DNA of 64,000 nt from JASLQO01 sp002327525 (GTDB lineage: Bacteria; Pseudomonadota; Gammaproteobacteria; Pseudomonadales; Azotimanducaceae). The notes under the pieces are model-generated. The model worked only from the letters and a program-made list of their open reading frames with translations. It did not search any database and was not told the DNA's origin. The stretch covers positions 1 to 64,000 of the forward strand of contig JASLQO010000020.1 in assembly GCA_030744435.1 (NCBI GenBank). The letters run 5' to 3'. A program made the position numbers and the translations under genes. Position 1 is the stretch's first letter. Each line of letters begins with the position of its first letter. This document shows, in pieces, positions 26,378 through 35,213 of this stretch.

Positions 26378-27091
26378 TCAGAGATCGCGCTCCAGCGATG
26401 CGTAGATCTCATGCGCTGAATACTCTGCAAACAACCTGCCGGGGCGTGAGGGATAGGGACCTACCTCCAGGTCGCCGAAGTCCGTGTAGTGATAGCGCAG
26501 GTTGAACCGCCATGCTTCTCCCAGTGCGCGAGAAACGCCGCCCAGCACGCTCCAGGTGAATTCGGTGCTGCTGTCCTCGTCGGAGAAGCGCATCTGAGGG
26601 CGGACACCGGGCACCTCGCGTTCGATATAGTCACTCTCGAAGTCGTGGAAGGTCATGCCCGCGCCGATGCCGATCTGCCAGCGCCATTTCTCACCGAGCG
26701 CACCACTTCGGATGGCGTTGAGCATCAGGGCGGAAGATTCGATATTCGTGTGCAGATTGGTCATTGTCTGGATGGAAGGGGTGGGGATGCTCGCGTCCCA
26801 ATCGGTGCGATAACGCCAGTGGTAGTCCGCCTCGATGGCCCAGGCACCAAAGGTACGCCCCAGTGCCAGGCCGATACCGGCGGTGACGTCGTCATCTTCC
26901 GTGTCCCGCAGCTTGCCGTCGATGTCGTTGCCGATCTGGGCGCCAGTGCCGATAGTGCCCTTATGCGTGATGTCGTCGATAGTCGATACGGCCACCGACG
27001 TCTTGAAGGCGAAGTACCAGTCGTCTGCCTGGACCGTAACGCTTGGGATCATCAGTGCGACGATGGCGATGGCTCGAAGGGAGGTTCTCAT
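26378..27091 (-). CDS. outer-membrane beta-barrel protein (OmpA/OprF N-terminal-like)
   Basis: 237 residues. The signal peptide is MRTSLRAIAIVALMIPSVTV, ending at QADDW. The mature part alternates beta strands and ends in a barrel-like strand, HEIYASLERDL. Segments such as GLALGRTFGAWAIEADYHWR and RFNLRYHYTDFGDLEV suggest an eight-stranded OmpW/OmpA-type barrel. The ATG at 27091 overlaps the stop of the upstream glycosyltransferase (ATGA), so they form an operon. It could belong to cell-surface glycan export or modification. Confidence 0.78.
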   Translation of the reverse strand: MRTSLRAIAIVALMIPSVTVQADDWYFAFKTSVAVSTIDDITHKGTIGTGAQIGNDIDGKLRDTEDDDVTAGIGLALGRTFGAWAIEADYHWRYRTDWDASIPTPSIQTMTNLHTNIESSALMLNAIRSGALGEKWRWQIGIGAGMTFHDFESDYIEREVPGVRPQMRFSDEDSSTEFTWSVLGGVSRALGEAWRFNLRYHYTDFGDLEVGPYPSRPGRLFAEYSAHEIYASLERDL

Positions 27092-28470
27092 GGTATGGCG
27101 GTTTCCGATGTTGTTGGTGAGCGTTGTGCGTTGCGCCACAGAAACGTCCCATCGCGTAAATCCGCCGCCGAATCGAAGTGTGGTGCTGGCTGCTGTGCGC
27201 AGACCACCCAGCGCTCCTTCGGTCCCGGTGGATGGCTGGTCCTGTCGTGGTAACGGAACAGATACGCCTTGAGCTGGAACGCGGGTGTTTCAGGACAGAA
27301 GGCAGCATTGCGCGTCTGCAACGTCTCGGCAATGTGATTGGCGGCGGCAATTTCTTTGGCATCGTCGCCAATTCTGCCCCAGATCGAGCCCGCGTAGACG
27401 AACGCTGAGACCAACAGCGCCACGGCGGCACCGCGATATGGCAGAGCGGGCAGGCGAGGCGTGCAGAGCAAACCCAGCCCGATGGCGAGCAGAGGCAAAG
27501 TGGGTAGCAAGTAATGGCGGAATTGCCTTGGACTCAGTAACAGTGGCAGCGCGGCACATAGGGTGAGCATCAGCCACGCACCCGCTTCTGTGAGGTGAGT
27601 GGATGGGGCGTTGCGCCAGCGCGCGAGCACGACCAGCAGCAAGGGCGGCAGGAGGTTGGTGGCCAGGTGCGTGAGCAGGTAGCCGCGGCCGTGCACGATG
27701 AAGTGCTCACCGCTCAAGCTTGCCACCACTTGCGTATGCCAGTATGCGCCGAGCGCACGGCTCACGTCCGGGATCAGTGTCAGCGTCCCGATGATCAGCG
27801 CGAGCGAGACCGCGGCTGCCGCGCTCATGGTGATTCCACGCAAGGTACGACCGTAGCGCCAGCCGAATATCGCCGGTGCGGCCAGGGGCATCAATCCGAC
27901 CAGGCCCTTGGTCAGGACGGCCATGATGGTTGCGAGTACGGTGACGGCGAGCCAGGCCGGTGTTCTGATAGCGGCTCGCGCGGCGAGCAGTGCGCTGAGA
28001 ACGAAAACGAGCAGCGTGTTTTCCAGATAGTTATTTTTAAATGTATAGGTGGCGATGGGCATCACAAACAACAACAGCAGCGGCCACCAGACGCTCTCCA
28101 ACCAGCCGTCCTCGCCTACGGCGCCACGCCAGCAGCAGGCAATGAGGGAGATCGAGGTAAGCATCATGACGAGGCTCCAGACCTTCTCCACCCAGAAAGA
28201 CGATCCAGCGAGCCAAAACCACAGGCCTTGAAGTGCCACACCCAGCGGCGGATGGTCGTACCAGGCGGATACGCCCTCGGTGTAGTAAGGCAGCGCCCAG
28301 AAACCACCTTCGCCCGCGGCCAGCGCCTTGGCTATGTTCGCGTAGACAAGACCGTCCAGTGCGAGTCCGCGGGTGGCGAGATCGGGTACGAGATAAACGA
28401 TGACGGCCAGCACCAGCGCGGCGGTCGCCCAGGCGGCGCCGGGCGTATATGCTTGCGCGCTGGTGCGCAC
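27088..28470 (-). CDS. ArnT/PMT-family (GT39/GT83-like) membrane glycosyltransferase
   Basis: About 460 residues with roughly 11-12 transmembrane segments. The periplasmic loop carries the family motif YDHPPLGVALQGL (Asp/His near the active site), and the first loop has the DG...Y segment LALDGLVYANIAKALAAGEG. It uses lipid-linked sugar to modify lipid A, proteins or other acceptors. The start is uncertain: the longer frame runs into the divergent dolichol-phosphate glycosyltransferase, so I use the GTG at 28470, leaving only 16 bases to the divergent start at 28487. Confidence 0.82.
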   Translation of the reverse strand: MRTSAQAYTPGAAWATAALVLAVIVYLVPDLATRGLALDGLVYANIAKALAAGEGGFWALPYYTEGVSAWYDHPPLGVALQGLWFWLAGSSFWVEKVWSLVMMLTSISLIACCWRGAVGEDGWLESVWWPLLLLFVMPIATYTFKNNYLENTLLVFVLSALLAARAAIRTPAWLAVTVLATIMAVLTKGLVGLMPLAAPAIFGWRYGRTLRGITMSAAAAVSLALIIGTLTLIPDVSRALGAYWHTQVVASLSGEHFIVHGRGYLLTHLATNLLPPLLLVVLARWRNAPSTHLTEAGAWLMLTLCAALPLLLSPRQFRHYLLPTLPLLAIGLGLLCTPRLPALPYRGAAVALLVSAFVYAGSIWGRIGDDAKEIAAANHIAETLQTRNAAFCPETPAFQLKAYLFRYHDRTSHPPGPKERWVVCAQQPAPHFDSAADLRDGTFLWRNAQRSPTTSETAIP

Positions 28471-28486
28471 CTTGAATGAATCCCGA

Positions 28487-29590
28487 ATGACGAGTCCCTG
28501 CGTGTGCTTCGTGGTGCCGACATACAACGAAGCAGCGAACATAACACCATTGCTCGAGCAACTCCTCACCGTGGCTGAACAGGCGTTCGCGTGGAGGTTT
28601 CACGTGCTGGTGGTGGACGACCGTTCGCCGGACGGCACGGGCGAGCGCGTCGTGGCGTTTGGTGATGAACGAGTCGAACTGCTGACGGGATTGAAACGTG
28701 GGCTGGGGGATGCCTATCTGCGAGGCTTCGAGTATGCGCTCGATGTCGTCGAAGCCGATTTCATCGTGCAGATGGATGCCGATTTCTCACACGATCCCGA
28801 TGATGTCTGCCGTCTGCTGGAAGGGCTCGATGAGGACACGGACGTCGTGATCGGGAGCCGCTACGTACCTGGGGGGCGCGTGGACGAGGGCTGGAGCAAG
28901 TGGCGTCGTCTGCTGTCCTGGGGGGGCAATCTGTTCGCGCGCTACGTGGCGGGTCTGTACCACGTGCGTGACTGCACAGCTGGTTTTAAGGTGTTGAGAG
29001 CGAGCGTGGTGCGCGCGGCTCTACCCTTCAGATTCCGGGTGCAGGGTTACGTGTTTCAGGTAGCGCTATTGCACTATCTGATCGTTGCCGGCGCGAGGGT
29101 CAAGGAACTACCCATCACCTTCGCCGACCGCTTGAGGGGTGAGACGAAACTGGGCATGCGCGACGTGGGCGAGTTCTTTCTCCATGTCTGGTCGCTGCGG
29201 CTATTGAGCCACAAGACCTTCGTCAAATTCGCATTGACGGGGCTCTCTGGTGTGTTCGTCAATCTCGGCTGTTTTCATGCGCTGTTCACCACCGGCGTGC
29301 ACCGCTTTCTTGCCTCGGCGGTCGCAATCGAGGTTTCCATCCTCTCTAATTTCCTGATCAACAACTACTGGACGTTCAGGCGGCGTGACGTGGCAGGACC
29401 AATCGGCGTGCGCGGCCTCAAGTTCAATCTGGTATCGCTGCTGACACTGGGTATCAGTTTCAGTACTTTTGTAGCGTTGGATACTTTGTTTCCCGACAAC
29501 CCGCCGGTGTGGCATCAGGCGGCCGGGATCGTACCGGGTGCGGTGGTGAATTACTTTGCCAACAGTTACTGGACTTTCCGACCGCGCTAG
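28487..29590 (+). CDS. polyprenyl-phosphate mannosyltransferase-like GT2 fused to GtrA domain
   Basis: 367 residues. The first ~240 are a GT-A fold GT2 enzyme like dolichol-phosphate mannose synthase: VVPTYNEAANITPLLEQLL, VVDDRSPDGTGERVVAF, DADFSHDP and GSRYVPGG. The last ~120 are a GtrA-type four-helix membrane domain (TGLSGVFVNLGCFHALFTTG, NNYWTF twice). It makes a lipid-linked sugar, probably for the divergent ArnT-like transferase. The ATG at 28487 is required to keep the first strand. Confidence 0.9.
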   Translation: MTSPCVCFVVPTYNEAANITPLLEQLLTVAEQAFAWRFHVLVVDDRSPDGTGERVVAFGDERVELLTGLKRGLGDAYLRGFEYALDVVEADFIVQMDADFSHDPDDVCRLLEGLDEDTDVVIGSRYVPGGRVDEGWSKWRRLLSWGGNLFARYVAGLYHVRDCTAGFKVLRASVVRAALPFRFRVQGYVFQVALLHYLIVAGARVKELPITFADRLRGETKLGMRDVGEFFLHVWSLRLLSHKTFVKFALTGLSGVFVNLGCFHALFTTGVHRFLASAVAIEVSILSNFLINNYWTFRRRDVAGPIGVRGLKFNLVSLLTLGISFSTFVALDTLFPDNPPVWHQAAGIVPGAVVNYFANSYWTFRPR

Positions 29591-29594
29591 CCGA

Positions 29595-30081
29595 TCAGTC
29601 CGACGAATCCAGGAAGTAGAGCATCAGGTTTTGATGGAGGGGGTAGCGTGGTAGATCAGCTGGTGAGGAACGTCGGCTGTGTCGTTGCGCCAGACCTCCC
29701 GTTCGTCCTCAAGACCGCAGAAGCGGTATGCGATCAACTATCCGCGCACCTTGCAGCGTCGATATCGGCGCTCAGAAATACCTTGACCAGGTCGCCGGGA
29801 ACGGCGGAGTGCAGGTTGACGTAGCCCCACACCTATTGCGGGAACTCGTGCCACGTCACGCCCTTCAGCCAGGTGACTCGGTGGTTGCGCTTCCAGAACA
29901 GGGCCGGGATTTTCCGGGAGACAAAGTCCACGATTCTCGCGTGAATGGGATCGAGATCGATGTTCAGCTTTCTCCTGATGCGCTTGGCGTTGACGAGCGA
30001 CCACAAAAACGCGGCGATCAGAACGAGCGAAACTGCAACGATCGACAGCAGCAGCGCCAGTACGACGGTGAGAGTGTTCAT
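29595..30081 (-). pseudogene. decayed single-span membrane protein
   Basis: The first 82 codons from the ATG at 30081 encode a membrane-anchored protein (MNTLTVVLALLLSIVAVSLV, then a basic helix NAKRIRRKLN and ALFWKRNHRVTWLK). TAG stands at 29833-29835, and the same frame continues VWGYVNLHSAVPGDLVKVFL. It then shifts to IAYRFCGLEDEREVWRNDTA and finally LMLYFLDSSD before TGA at 29595. Coding signal thus passes through one nonsense codon and two frameshifts. The family is not recognised. Confidence 0.6.
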
Positions 30082-30318
30082 TTGGCGGAATTTTCCTTGC
30101 AAGCCGCGGAATGCATGACCGGGAGACAATCCTCTTCTTTGTGTATGGTGGTGCGAACGCTACCGGATACTGCACTGTTGTGCACAGGTTAACCACAGCA
30201 GGGTTGTGACGGGCTTCACAGTGGAATTGGCCAGGTGCTTGGACGTCGCTTCCCCGGGTCTCCCGCAGGTTAGGGCCTTGGCTTATAGTGGCCCCTGAAA
30301 TCATCGGGGATACGACAG

Positions 30319-32145
30319 ATGCGCGAGGCTGCGGTGCAGGGTCCTGCGTGGGACCTGAGCGATGAATACAGCGAACCCGGTGACCCGGCGATTGCCGCTG
30401 ATCTGCAGCGCTGCTCGGAGCTGATGGACGAAATCGAGGCTCGCGGTACTGAGCTCGACGGGGAAGACACGGCGGCTTCAGTGAAGGCTGCTCAGCAGAG
30501 CTACAAACTCGGTGAAGAGGCGGAGCGCCTGCTTGCGAACGTGTACGTGTTTGCCAGCTGCCTGCTGAGTGTCGACAGCCGCGATGCGGCAGCGCTCGAG
30601 TTGATGGGCAGCCTGCAGAATCTGCAGGGCCGCATCGGTGAAGTGATGGAACCGCTGTCGCAGTTCACCGATCTCGCCGAACAGGAAGTAATCGATGCCT
30701 ATCTCTCCGATCCGGAAGTGGCCCTCAGCGCCTTTCAGGTCAACCACTCGCGAAAACGACGTCACGAGCTGCTGAACCTCGGGGAAGAGAAGCTCGTCCA
30801 TGGCCTTTCGCAGGACGGCATACACGCCTGGGGCAACCTGTATGATCAACTCTCGGGCACCATCCGCTGTGAAGTAACACTTGGCAATGAAAAGCGTGAA
30901 TTGGGACTCGCCGAGGCAAGCAGCCTTCTGAGCCGGGCGGATACACAATTGCGCAGGGAGGCCTGGCGCGGCATGAACGAGGCATGGAGCGTGCACGAGG
31001 AATCGTGCGCGGCCGCCGTCAACGCGATCGCGGGCTGGCGGCTGGAGATGTGCAAGAAGCGCAGCGCCAGCCAGGAAGTGCACTATCTCGATGCACCGGT
31101 TCACATGAATCGTATCAACCGCACGACCCTGGACACACTGATGGAGGTCGCGCGCGAAGGTCAGCCCCTGGCGCGCCGCGCCGCATTGCTGCAGGCGCGT
31201 GCCTACGGCGAGCCGGGTGTGGGGCCATGGGACGTGCGGGCGCCGGCGCCGCGACTAGATGCGGATGAGGGCGCCACGCCGTTCGCAGAAGCGGTGCAGC
31301 TGATCGCGGATGCTTATGCTGAGGCCGATGCCGAAATGGGTGCATTCGTGCGCATGATGATCGACAAGCGCTGGGTCGAAGGGACGGTGGGCGCCAACAA
31401 GCGCCCGGGGGCCTACTGCACGGGTTTTGCCAAGTCACGAACACCGCGCGTGTACATGACCTACACCGGCGAGGACAGCGACATCATCACACTCGCGCAC
31501 GAGCTGGGACACGCATTCCACAGTTGGGTGATGCGCGATCTACCGGACAGCCAGCGCAGCTATGGCATGTCGCTCGCGGAGACCGCCAGCACTTTTGGCG
31601 AGACGCTCGTGCGTGATGCATTGCTCGGCAAGGCGCGCACACCTGCGCAGAGGCTGACGATCGCGTGGGAGGAGATGGCGGCTCTGGTGTCGTTCATCCT
31701 CAACATCCCTGCGCGTTTCACCTTCGAGCAACGCTTCTACGAAAAGCGTAAGGCACGGCCGCTGCGCGCGCAGGAATTGAAGGATCTGATGAGCGAAGCC
31801 TGGCAGGAGTGGTATGGCGAGGCGCTCACAGAGCCCGATCCGATGTTCTGGGCCAACAAGCTGCACTTCTACATCTCGGGCATCAGTTTCTACAACTTCC
31901 CGTATCTGTTCGGCTATCTGTTCAGCTCAGGCGTGTACCACCGGCGTGCACGGATGGGCAGTGCGTTCTATCCGCGCTACGTGGCGTTGCTGAGGGACAC
32001 CGGGCGCATGACGGCGGAAGATCTGGCGGCGAAGCACCTAGAGGTCTCGCTGGAGGAGCCTGACTTCTGGCGCGAGACGCTGTCGTCGATGGAAGCCAGG
32101 GTGGATGCGTTCGAAGGGTTGCTGGATGAACTCGCTCTGCAATAG
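30319..32145 (+). CDS. pepF: oligoendopeptidase F-type M3 metallopeptidase
   Basis: 608 residues, the usual size for PepF. The zinc site is HELGHAFHSWVM (HExxH) with the downstream glutamate in the conserved MSLAETASTFGE. The N-terminal helical half and the typical YCTGFAKSRTPRVYMTYTGE segment precede it. It is a cytoplasmic oligopeptidase that degrades short peptides, including signal peptides. It starts at the ATG at 30319, and no signal peptide is seen. Confidence 0.93.
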   Translation: MREAAVQGPAWDLSDEYSEPGDPAIAADLQRCSELMDEIEARGTELDGEDTAASVKAAQQSYKLGEEAERLLANVYVFASCLLSVDSRDAAALELMGSLQNLQGRIGEVMEPLSQFTDLAEQEVIDAYLSDPEVALSAFQVNHSRKRRHELLNLGEEKLVHGLSQDGIHAWGNLYDQLSGTIRCEVTLGNEKRELGLAEASSLLSRADTQLRREAWRGMNEAWSVHEESCAAAVNAIAGWRLEMCKKRSASQEVHYLDAPVHMNRINRTTLDTLMEVAREGQPLARRAALLQARAYGEPGVGPWDVRAPAPRLDADEGATPFAEAVQLIADAYAEADAEMGAFVRMMIDKRWVEGTVGANKRPGAYCTGFAKSRTPRVYMTYTGEDSDIITLAHELGHAFHSWVMRDLPDSQRSYGMSLAETASTFGETLVRDALLGKARTPAQRLTIAWEEMAALVSFILNIPARFTFEQRFYEKRKARPLRAQELKDLMSEAWQEWYGEALTEPDPMFWANKLHFYISGISFYNFPYLFGYLFSSGVYHRRARMGSAFYPRYVALLRDTGRMTAEDLAAKHLEVSLEEPDFWRETLSSMEARVDAFEGLLDELALQ

Positions 32146-32187
32146 GGTAGATGCGGTCACCTCGGCAGACCCCGGAGTGAGTCGAAC

Positions 32188-32349
32188 TTGGAACCCCCAC
32201 CTGAAGACATCGCTGCAATTCTGGCACGGTATCCGCGGAACATCGTGGATCTCGCGCTGAGGGCGCAAGAGCTGGTGCGGAAAACCGCGCCGGAGTGTTG
32301 CGAGGGCGCTCAGTTCTCGCGGATCACGACGAACTCGGCATCGCTCTGA
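32188..32349 (+). pseudogene. N-terminal remnant of a DUF1801-like small protein
   Basis: From TTG at 32188 the frame reads LEPPPEDIAAILARYPRNIV and DLALRAQELVRKTAPECCE, which resembles the start of DUF1801/DUF5655-like small proteins (I..iL..yP..i..la..Ar.lv....P...E). The rest, about 70-90 residues, is missing. After residue 40 the frame runs into sequence antisense to the next gene and stops at 32349. A truncation, probably linked to insertion or deletion at about 32307. Confidence 0.5.
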
Positions 32350-32726
32350 TCCGTGGGCGGGTAGCCTGACAGGCGGCAGTGCGTGCGTGCGACTTCGATA
32401 TCGCGGGTTCCCTTTGGAGGTTCGGCGAGCATGAGTTGACCGGCGGCGTAGGCACGTCCGTACTGGCGTTCGGGCAGCTCGTAGACCGTGCACTGCCTGG
32501 CAGTGGAGCCGAGCGGCATTTCGATGGCGGCCACGAACAAGCGGCCGGGGCAGTCGTTCACCAACAAAATAGTGGCCTGGTCCTTGGTAATGTAGCGGCG
32601 CAGACAGTTTCGCTCGACCGTCAAGTTGCTGTGCGGTCGCAACGTGCGAACGGATCCGGGAGAGGCACAGACCTCCACGGGACCGACGATGGCGAGGCCC
32701 ACGAGGATGATCAGAGCCTGCCGCAT
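32310..32726 (-). CDS. small secreted protein of unknown function
   Basis: 138 residues with a signal peptide (MRQALIILVGLAIVGPVEVC, cleavage near CASPG). The mature domain has four cysteines (ERNCLRR, NDCPGRLFVAAI, ARQCTVYELPER, ARTHCRLSGYPP), suggesting disulfides in the periplasm. No family is recognised. It sits directly downstream of lon, separated by three bases, so it may be transcribed with lon. The 3' end overlaps the DUF1801-like remnant. Confidence 0.7.
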   Translation of the reverse strand: MRQALIILVGLAIVGPVEVCASPGSVRTLRPHSNLTVERNCLRRYITKDQATILLVNDCPGRLFVAAIEMPLGSTARQCTVYELPERQYGRAYAAGQLMLAEPPKGTRDIEVARTHCRLSGYPPTDQSDAEFVVIREN

Positions 32727-32729
32727 TGC

Positions 32730-35213
32730 CTACCGGGCCGGGCGCTTGCGCACGATAGCTTTCTTTTTAGCGGCTTTCTTCCTGGCGGTTGCCGTTCGTT
32801 TGGTCTTCTTTATTGACACCTGTTTACGTGCAACCGACGTCTTCTTGGCCTTGCGTTTTCTTACCGATGTACCCGCCTTGGTCTTCTTGACATTGAGTCC
32901 TGGTAGCGCCACGACCAGCACGTCCTCGAGATGTGAGGCCAAATGCACGGTCAGGCTTTCACGAACCGTGTCCGGCAGTTTGGTGAGATCGGATTCGTTC
33001 TCACGCGGCAGGACCAGGTGCCGTATACCAGCCCGGTGAGCTGCCAGCACCTTCTCCTTCACACCGCCAACGGGTAACACCAGCCCGGACAGAGTAAGTT
33101 CGCCGGTCATGGCCAGGTCGTCACGCACTGGTTTGCCGCTGTAGGCCGAGGCAATGGCGGTTGCCATGGTCACACCGGCGGAAGGACCGTCCTTGGGTAC
33201 CGCGCCGGCTGGCACGTGGATATGGATCCCGCGCGCATCGATGGCGGCGCGGTCGATACCGATCTGTTCCGCCACACTCCAAATATAGCTGCGAGCGGCG
33301 CGTGCGGACTCCTGCATCACCTGCCCGAGGTGCCCCGTCAGGGTGATCTTCTCCTCTGCGGACGTGACGGTGGCTTCCACGTACAGCACGTCTCCGCCGG
33401 ACTCCATCCAGGCGAGCCCCGCAGCCACACCCGGGCTCAGATCGTGGCGTCCGGTGTCGGACTGAAAGCGCTCCGGTCCCAGCATGTCCGTAACGGCGCC
33501 GATGTTGATGCCTTTCCTGGCACGGCGTTTTTCGACCACCTGACGGGCTCGTTTGCGCGCCAGCCGTCCGATCACGCGTTCCAGTTCGCGTACCCCGGCC
33601 TCGCGTGTATAGCGGCGAATCATGTGCTGCAGGGCGTCGTCCGAGATGTTGAGCTGAGCATCTTTCACGCCCGCCTCTGTACGCTGACGCGGGATCAGAT
33701 ATTGGCGTGCGATGGCATGTTTTTCCATGTCGGAGTAGCCGGACAACTCCAGAACCTCCATACGGTCGAGCAGAGGTCGAGGTACGCCTTCCAGAGTGTT
33801 CGCGGTGGTGATGAACAACACCCCGGAGAGGTCGTACGGAAGATTCAGGTAGTTGTCCCTGAATTCGCAGTTCTGGGCCGGATCGAGAATCTCCATGAGG
33901 GCTGCGGCGGGATCTCCGCGAAAATCACGGCCGAGCTTGTCGACCTCGTCCAGCATCAGCAGCGGATTGGTTACACCAGCGCGGCGTACGCCCTGAAGTA
34001 TGCGCCCTGGCATGGCGCCGATGTAGGTGCGGCGGTGGCCGCGCAGCTCCGCCTCATCGTGCAGTCCGCCGAGGCTCAGGCGTTCGAACTTGCGGCCCAT
34101 GGCCCGCGCGATGGACTGACCCAGGGAGGTCTTGCCGACACCGGGGGGACCCACGAAGCAGAGAATGGGCGCTTTGGCCTCGGGATTGAGTTGCATGACC
34201 GCGAGCGATTCGAGAATACGCTCCTTCACGTCCTCAAGGCCGTAATGGTCCTCGTCCAGTATTTTCTGTGCATGCTCGAGATCGAGCTGGTCTTTGGTGC
34301 TTTCGTGCCACGGCAGTTCCGCCACCAGTTCGAGGTAGGCACGCGCGACCTGGTAGTCGGCGGCGTTGGCGGACATGCGTCCGAGGCGCTTCAGCTCGCG
34401 ATCGACCTCGTCGCGCACATTGTCGGGTAACTGGGCATCCTTGAGTTGTTGACGTAGCTCGGCGATGTCCTCGTCGTCGTCACCTTCGCCGAGTGCGACT
34501 TCAATCGCTCGCTTCTGCTGCCGCAGCACGTGTTCGCGCTGCTGCTGGTCCATGTCCTCACGCGCTCGCTCGGCGATCTGTCTGCGCAGCTCCGTTACCT
34601 GATGCTCGTGTTGCAGCAGGTCATGCACCGTCTCCATCAGCTCCCGCGCGGTGTTGCAGGCCAGCACCTGCTGCTCCTGTTCGAGGTCGAGGTTGGCCAG
34701 AGATGCGATTCGGTACATCTGGGTCACCGGATCGGCGATCGAGCCGATCAGCTGCTGGTAAATCTGAGCACCGTTGTCGGCGTCGTACAGATTAGCGATG
34801 CTGCGTGCGATTTCGAGGTTCTCGCGTAGCAACGCATCGACGTGCGCGGAGTCACCGCTCAGATCCTCGATGCTCAGAGACGGCAGGCGCTCGTACTCGG
34901 CTTCGATGCATGGCGTATCGGAGATGATGGTACTGATTCGTACCCTTTCGAGACCCTGCACGATGACCTGTGCACCATTTTCGCGCTTCTCGATGCGATT
35001 GATGGAAATGATGGTCCCTACATCGAAGAGCTCCTCACGCGAGGGATCCTCCGTGTCGGCCTGGCGCTGGGCCACCGTGATGATGCGGCGGCCGCTTTCG
35101 GTCGCAGCACTCACTGCGGCCAGGGAGCGCGGACGGCCCACCGCCAGCGGTACCACTATTTGCGGGTAGACGACCGTGTTCTTGAGCGGGAGTACGGGGT
35201 ATGTTTCGGGCAC
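32730..35213 (-). CDS. lon: Lon protease (LonA) with a lysine-rich C-terminal tail
   Basis: 827 residues. The N-terminal LAN domain is YPVLPLKNTVVYPQIVVPLA. The AAA+ module has GPPGVGKTSLGQSIARAMG (Walker A), MLDEVDKLGRDFRGDP (Walker B) and the arginine-finger region. The peptidase has the Ser-Lys dyad in PKDGPSAGVTMA and GGVKEKVLAAHRAG. It starts at a GTG (35213) that overlaps the upstream dehydrogenase stop. Unusually, the last ~60 residues are almost entirely Lys/Arg/Ala/Thr (for example RKKAAKKKAIVRKRPAR), like a histone-H1 tail. The tail may add DNA binding to the ATP-dependent protease. Confidence 0.93.
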   Translation of the reverse strand: MPETYPVLPLKNTVVYPQIVVPLAVGRPRSLAAVSAATESGRRIITVAQRQADTEDPSREELFDVGTIISINRIEKRENGAQVIVQGLERVRISTIISDTPCIEAEYERLPSLSIEDLSGDSAHVDALLRENLEIARSIANLYDADNGAQIYQQLIGSIADPVTQMYRIASLANLDLEQEQQVLACNTARELMETVHDLLQHEHQVTELRRQIAERAREDMDQQQREHVLRQQKRAIEVALGEGDDDEDIAELRQQLKDAQLPDNVRDEVDRELKRLGRMSANAADYQVARAYLELVAELPWHESTKDQLDLEHAQKILDEDHYGLEDVKERILESLAVMQLNPEAKAPILCFVGPPGVGKTSLGQSIARAMGRKFERLSLGGLHDEAELRGHRRTYIGAMPGRILQGVRRAGVTNPLLMLDEVDKLGRDFRGDPAAALMEILDPAQNCEFRDNYLNLPYDLSGVLFITTANTLEGVPRPLLDRMEVLELSGYSDMEKHAIARQYLIPRQRTEAGVKDAQLNISDDALQHMIRRYTREAGVRELERVIGRLARKRARQVVEKRRARKGINIGAVTDMLGPERFQSDTGRHDLSPGVAAGLAWMESGGDVLYVEATVTSAEEKITLTGHLGQVMQESARAARSYIWSVAEQIGIDRAAIDARGIHIHVPAGAVPKDGPSAGVTMATAIASAYSGKPVRDDLAMTGELTLSGLVLPVGGVKEKVLAAHRAGIRHLVLPRENESDLTKLPDTVRESLTVHLASHLEDVLVVALPGLNVKKTKAGTSVRKRKAKKTSVARKQVSIKKTKRTATARKKAAKKKAIVRKRPAR

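Noticed and set aside
32160..32200. GAGTCGAACTTGGAACCCCC looked like the T-arm of a tRNA.
   Set aside because: No acceptor stem or anticodon arm can be drawn on either strand.
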